From the NCBI GenBank assembly GCA_035461175.1, contig DATHVR010000089.1:1-8012 (forward strand): a DNA stretch of 8,012 nt, read 5' to 3'. The DNA is from DATHVR01 sp035461175. GTDB lineage: Bacteria > Actinomycetota > Acidimicrobiia > Spongiisociales > ZC4RG35. A program made the translations under genes and the position numbers. How positions within the stretch are numbered: the stretch's first letter is position 1; every line of letters begins with the position of its first letter. Under the pieces are notes generated by a model, which was given only the letters and a program-made list of their open reading frames with translations, made no database searches and was not told the DNA's origin. Of the stretch, positions 5,594 through 8,012 are shown one piece after another.

Positions 5594-6813
5594 CGTTCTC
5601 CAACTCCCAGTTTCTTCTCGAGCCGCCGTGCTTCCCGGGACATCGTGTACGAGCCGGCCCAGAACAAGAGGCCGGCGAAAGGCAGGGTGACCAGGTGGAG
5701 GCCCTGGCCGAAGTAGTCCGGCTGGGCGTTGACGGCCTGGCTCACGTTGAGCAGTTCCAGGATCCCCACCACCAGCGCCAGGGTCGTGTCCTTGTAGAGG
5801 GAGATGAACTGGCCCACCATGGCGGGGATGGTCGCCCGCAGCGCCTGGGGGAGGATGATGCGCCGGGTGTTGCCCCACGGAGACAGGCCCAGCGCCTGGC
5901 CGGCCTCGGTCTGGCCCTTGGGCACCGCCTGTAGACCCCCCCGCACCACCTCGGCGATATAGGCCGACTCGAACATGACGATGGCGATCAGGACCCGGGT
6001 CAGGTTGCCCGGGCTGATGCCGGCGGGAAGGAAGAACCCGATCACGAAGATGCCCATGAGAAGCAGCGAGATCAACGGCACGCCCCGGACGAACTCGATG
6101 TAGGAGATGGACGAGATCTTGAAGGCGGGCAGGGACGAGCGCCGGCCCATGGCCAGGATCAGACCGAAGGGAAAGGCGAGGGCGATACCGGCGATGGTGA
6201 GGAAGATGTTCACCAACCAGCCGCCCCACCCATCCCACGGGACCGCCGCCAGCACCAGGTATACCCCCAGGAAGACGGCAACGATCCCCAGCCACACCCA
6301 CACCCCCGCGCCCACGGGAAGGATCCGCCCCAGCCAGTAGCCGACGATGGCCGCCGCCAGCGCTCCCAGCACCACCAGGGTGGGGGTGATGGTCTCGGTG
6401 AGGACGAGAACCGCCACCACCGCCATGATGGCCGGCCAGAAGCGGCGGAGGATCTGCAGGGGACCGTCGGACGAGAACGGGAGGTCCGCTTCGGCCGCCG
6501 CCGCCCGTGCCCGGTGTCCGTTGTATCCCGCCCCGGCCCCACCGACGAAGGCGAAGCCGATCAGCGAAAGGGCGACGCGCCACAACTCGTCCCGCGGATA
6601 CCGGCCCACCATCAGCAGCGTCAGGTTCTCCCGCAGGATGGCGTACTCGCTGGTGAGGAACCGGCCCAGCGCCGCCAGGAAGATCCACACGATGAGGACG
6701 GCCAGGACCAGCGTGAGCAGCGTGTAGTACCAGGTGGAGAAGAGGTTCTTGCGGGCCCAGCCGACCGGAGTGGTCTCGTCGATGGGAGGACGCGAGTAGT
6801 CGACGGCCGTCAT
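5590..6813 (-). CDS. aapM: Amino-acid ABC transporter permease, AapM type
   Basis: This 407-residue integral membrane permease of the polar amino-acid family has about eight hydrophobic segments, including 28-50, 76-96, 127-160, 168-190 and 199-222, with the core transport domain at the C-terminal half. The EAA-loop region is clear: 'EVVRGGLQAVPKGQTEAGQALGLSPW' followed by 'ILPQALRATIP' (about 288-330), which docks on the ATPase. 'SLYKDTTLALVVGILELL' and the C-terminal 'SREARRLEKKLGVG' are typical of AapM/BztC-type subunits. Its length is far above the roughly 220-250 residues of GlnP/HisM permeases, because of the extra N-terminal helices that mark the Aap/Bzt class. The start ATG (6813) overlaps the stop of the upstream permease as ATGA, and the stop overlaps the ATPase start in the same way. 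A weak GGTGA serves as ribosome site, so translation is probably coupled. Confidence 0.92.
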   Translation of the reverse strand: MTAVDYSRPPIDETTPVGWARKNLFSTWYYTLLTLVLAVLIVWIFLAALGRFLTSEYAILRENLTLLMVGRYPRDELWRVALSLIGFAFVGGAGAGYNGHRARAAAAEADLPFSSDGPLQILRRFWPAIMAVVAVLVLTETITPTLVVLGALAAAIVGYWLGRILPVGAGVWVWLGIVAVFLGVYLVLAAVPWDGWGGWLVNIFLTIAGIALAFPFGLILAMGRRSSLPAFKISSISYIEFVRGVPLISLLLMGIFVIGFFLPAGISPGNLTRVLIAIVMFESAYIAEVVRGGLQAVPKGQTEAGQALGLSPWGNTRRIILPQALRATIPAMVGQFISLYKDTTLALVVGILELLNVSQAVNAQPDYFGQGLHLVTLPFAGLLFWAGSYTMSREARRLEKKLGVGER

Positions 6814-7988
6814 CGGGTCACCAACTGGAGCCGGGTATTGAAGAAGTTGACCACCAGCGAGATCGACAGCGAGAACAGCAGATAGGACGCCATCAGCAGC
6901 AGGATCAGCTGGGGAGCGGGATTTCCGTTCCCGATCGCCTGGAACACGATCGTGGTGATCTCGGCGTATCCGATGGCGATCGCCAGCGAGGTGTTCTTCA
7001 CGTAGTTGAGGTACTGGTTGATCACCGGGGGGATGGCGATTCGCATCGCCTGGGGAAGGATCACATAACGCAACCGCTGGAATCCCGACAAGGCGAGGGC
7101 GTTGGCCGCCTCACCCTGGCCCCGGGGAACGGCGAGAATCGAACCGCGCACGATCTCGGCGACGTGGCTGGCGGTGTAGAGCACCAGGGCTATGAGCACG
7201 GCGAAGTAAGCGCCGAGGCCCGAGAGACCCCCCTCGACGATCCGCCCGGCGGGCTGGGGAACCGAGATCTGGACGGGTTGGCCCAGCAGCGCCCACGTCG
7301 CCACCGCCCCGGCGATCAGGAACCCGCCACCCCACAGGATCCGCCGATGGGGGATTCCGGTGCGATCGTTGAGGCGAGTGCGCCACCATCCGATGGCGAT
7401 CGCGATCACGGCCAGGGCGGCGGTGATCATCCAGAGCAGTTGGGCGTTGGCCGCCACCGACTCGAACCAGGGAATGGCGATACGACGGTTGGTGATGACG
7501 AAAAGGCCGAGGGGCGTGGCCGGGTCGGCGATGGTGGGGAGCGGCAGGATCACCACGTAGAAAACGAGGAAGATGACCAGTAGCGGAGGGGTGTTGCGCA
7601 GTACCTCCACGTAGAGGGCGGCCAGTTTGGCGACGACCCAGTTGGTCGAGAGCCGGGCTACGCCGACGATGACGCCGATGATGGTGAGGAGGGGGATCCC
7701 GAAGACGGCGAGGGCGAAGGTGTTCTTGATGCCCAGCCACAGGAAGCGGCTGACCGAGGCGCCGGCGCTGATGTCGGCGTCGGCGATGTTGACGCCGCCC
7801 GGCTGGTCGAGGAAGTCGAAAGAAGTGGGGATCCCCTGGCGACGCAGATTGTTGGTCAGGTTGAACCAGAGAACGTAGAGGATGAAGGCGATGACCCCCA
7901 ACCCCACCAACTGCACGAAGACGCGCAGCACACCGGCATTGCGCCAGAACGGAGTACGTGGAGCTGCAGGTGTCGATTCGGTGGTCAT
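6810..7988 (-). CDS. aapQ: Amino-acid ABC transporter permease, AapQ type
   Basis: This 392-residue integral membrane permease pairs with the following AapM-like subunit. Its first membrane segment (22-42) is followed by 'NLRRQGIPTSFDFL', close to the conserved 'RGI..GF.FL' segment of AapQ. The transport domain starts near 'LGIKNTFALAVFGIPLLTIIGVIVGVARLS'. A large insertion (about 150-250, with two extra hydrophobic stretches) separates 'EVLRNTPPLLVIFLVFYV' from 'AEIVRGSILAVPRGQGEAANALALSGFQRLRYVILPQAM' (277-315), the EAA loop. Long, insertion-bearing permeases are the hallmark of the Aap/Bzt class. The ATG at 7988 opens 'MTTESTPAAPRTPFWRN', but the 24 bases upstream hold no Shine-Dalgarno because the sequence runs into a poly-G tract at the window edge. 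The binding protein (aapJ) expected before it lies outside the window. Substrate range within polar amino acids cannot be read. Confidence 0.92.
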   Translation of the reverse strand: MTTESTPAAPRTPFWRNAGVLRVFVQLVGLGVIAFILYVLWFNLTNNLRRQGIPTSFDFLDQPGGVNIADADISAGASVSRFLWLGIKNTFALAVFGIPLLTIIGVIVGVARLSTNWVVAKLAALYVEVLRNTPPLLVIFLVFYVVILPLPTIADPATPLGLFVITNRRIAIPWFESVAANAQLLWMITAALAVIAIAIGWWRTRLNDRTGIPHRRILWGGGFLIAGAVATWALLGQPVQISVPQPAGRIVEGGLSGLGAYFAVLIALVLYTASHVAEIVRGSILAVPRGQGEAANALALSGFQRLRYVILPQAMRIAIPPVINQYLNYVKNTSLAIAIGYAEITTIVFQAIGNGNPAPQLILLLMASYLLFSLSISLVVNFFNTRLQLVTR

Positions 7989-7998
7989 CGATTGCAGT

Positions 7999-8012
7999 GG
8001 GGGGGGGGGGGG
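7999..8012. other. 14-base poly-G run at the window end, probable sequencing or assembly artefact
   Basis: Fourteen consecutive G end the window, only 10 bases upstream of the AapQ-like start codon. This is where a Shine-Dalgarno and leader would normally be (poly-C on the coding strand). No other homopolymer of comparable length is evident in the window. A terminal poly-G at a contig edge is the known signature of dark-cycle calls in two-colour Illumina chemistry. Confidence 0.7.

Noticed and set aside
3716..5716. 666-residue open frame on the plus strand
   Set aside because: It is antisense to the CapA-family and ATPase genes and crosses the intergenic repeat. Its composition is typical of a high-GC shadow frame with no recognisable domain.
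5594..6688. Long in-frame extension of the ATPase ORF
   Set aside because: The stretch overlaps the well-supported AapM-like permease in another frame and translates to Gly/Arg/Pro-rich sequence. The ATPase start at 5593 has its own ribosome site.
1..8012. tRNA, rRNA, riboswitch, phage or transposon genes
   Set aside because: I read the intergenic stretches (1-79, 602-727, 1874-1884, 3484-3508, 4592-4816, 7989-8012) and saw no cloverleaf, conserved RNA element, transposase or terminal inverted repeats.

Overview
The window suggests a high-GC actinobacterium, probably of the class Acidimicrobiia. The evidence is the base composition, the strong G/C preference at third codon positions, the GTG starts, and threonine-rich linkers ending in 'TTLP' in all three exported soluble proteins. 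The taxonomic call is inference. The 14-G run at the right end suggests the window reaches a contig edge.

Layout from left to right: a small exported lipoprotein of unknown function (80-601, minus) follows a perfect 16-bp palindrome that may be its terminator. A 126-bp divergent intergenic region separates it from a cytosolic M20-family amidohydrolase/dipeptidase (728-1873, plus), the only plus-strand gene. That gene converges, with an 11-bp gap, on a membrane-anchored PQQ-type beta-propeller protein (1885-3483, minus). The propeller gene lies 25 bp downstream of an exported CapA-family (poly-gamma-glutamate capsule type) metallophosphoesterase-fold protein (3509-4591, minus), and the two look like an operon. 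A 225-bp intergenic region (4592-4816) follows. It holds a tandem GTCGGAA heptamer array, two copies of the palindrome GTCGGCCGAC, a GC-rich hairpin and a likely capA-side promoter. The right half (4817-7988, minus) is a tightly coupled three-gene operon for a polar amino-acid ABC importer of the Aap/Bzt type. Its order of transcription is AapQ-like permease, AapM-like permease, AapP-like ATPase, with ATGA overlaps at both junctions. The periplasmic binding protein (aapJ) that should come first is not in the window and would lie past the right edge.

Functionally, the right half imports amino acids. The M20 enzyme is a plausible intracellular hydrolase of amide-linked or dipeptide substrates, although nothing in the sequence links it to the importer by operon. 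The CapA/propeller pair and the lipoprotein are cell-surface proteins on flexible Thr-rich stalks. I see no CRISPR array, transposon, phage gene, toxin-antitoxin pair or defence system. Most of the window is ordinary metabolism. The items most worth a second look are the GTCGG-rich intergenic repeat cluster, the capA-propeller pairing and the artefact-like poly-G end.
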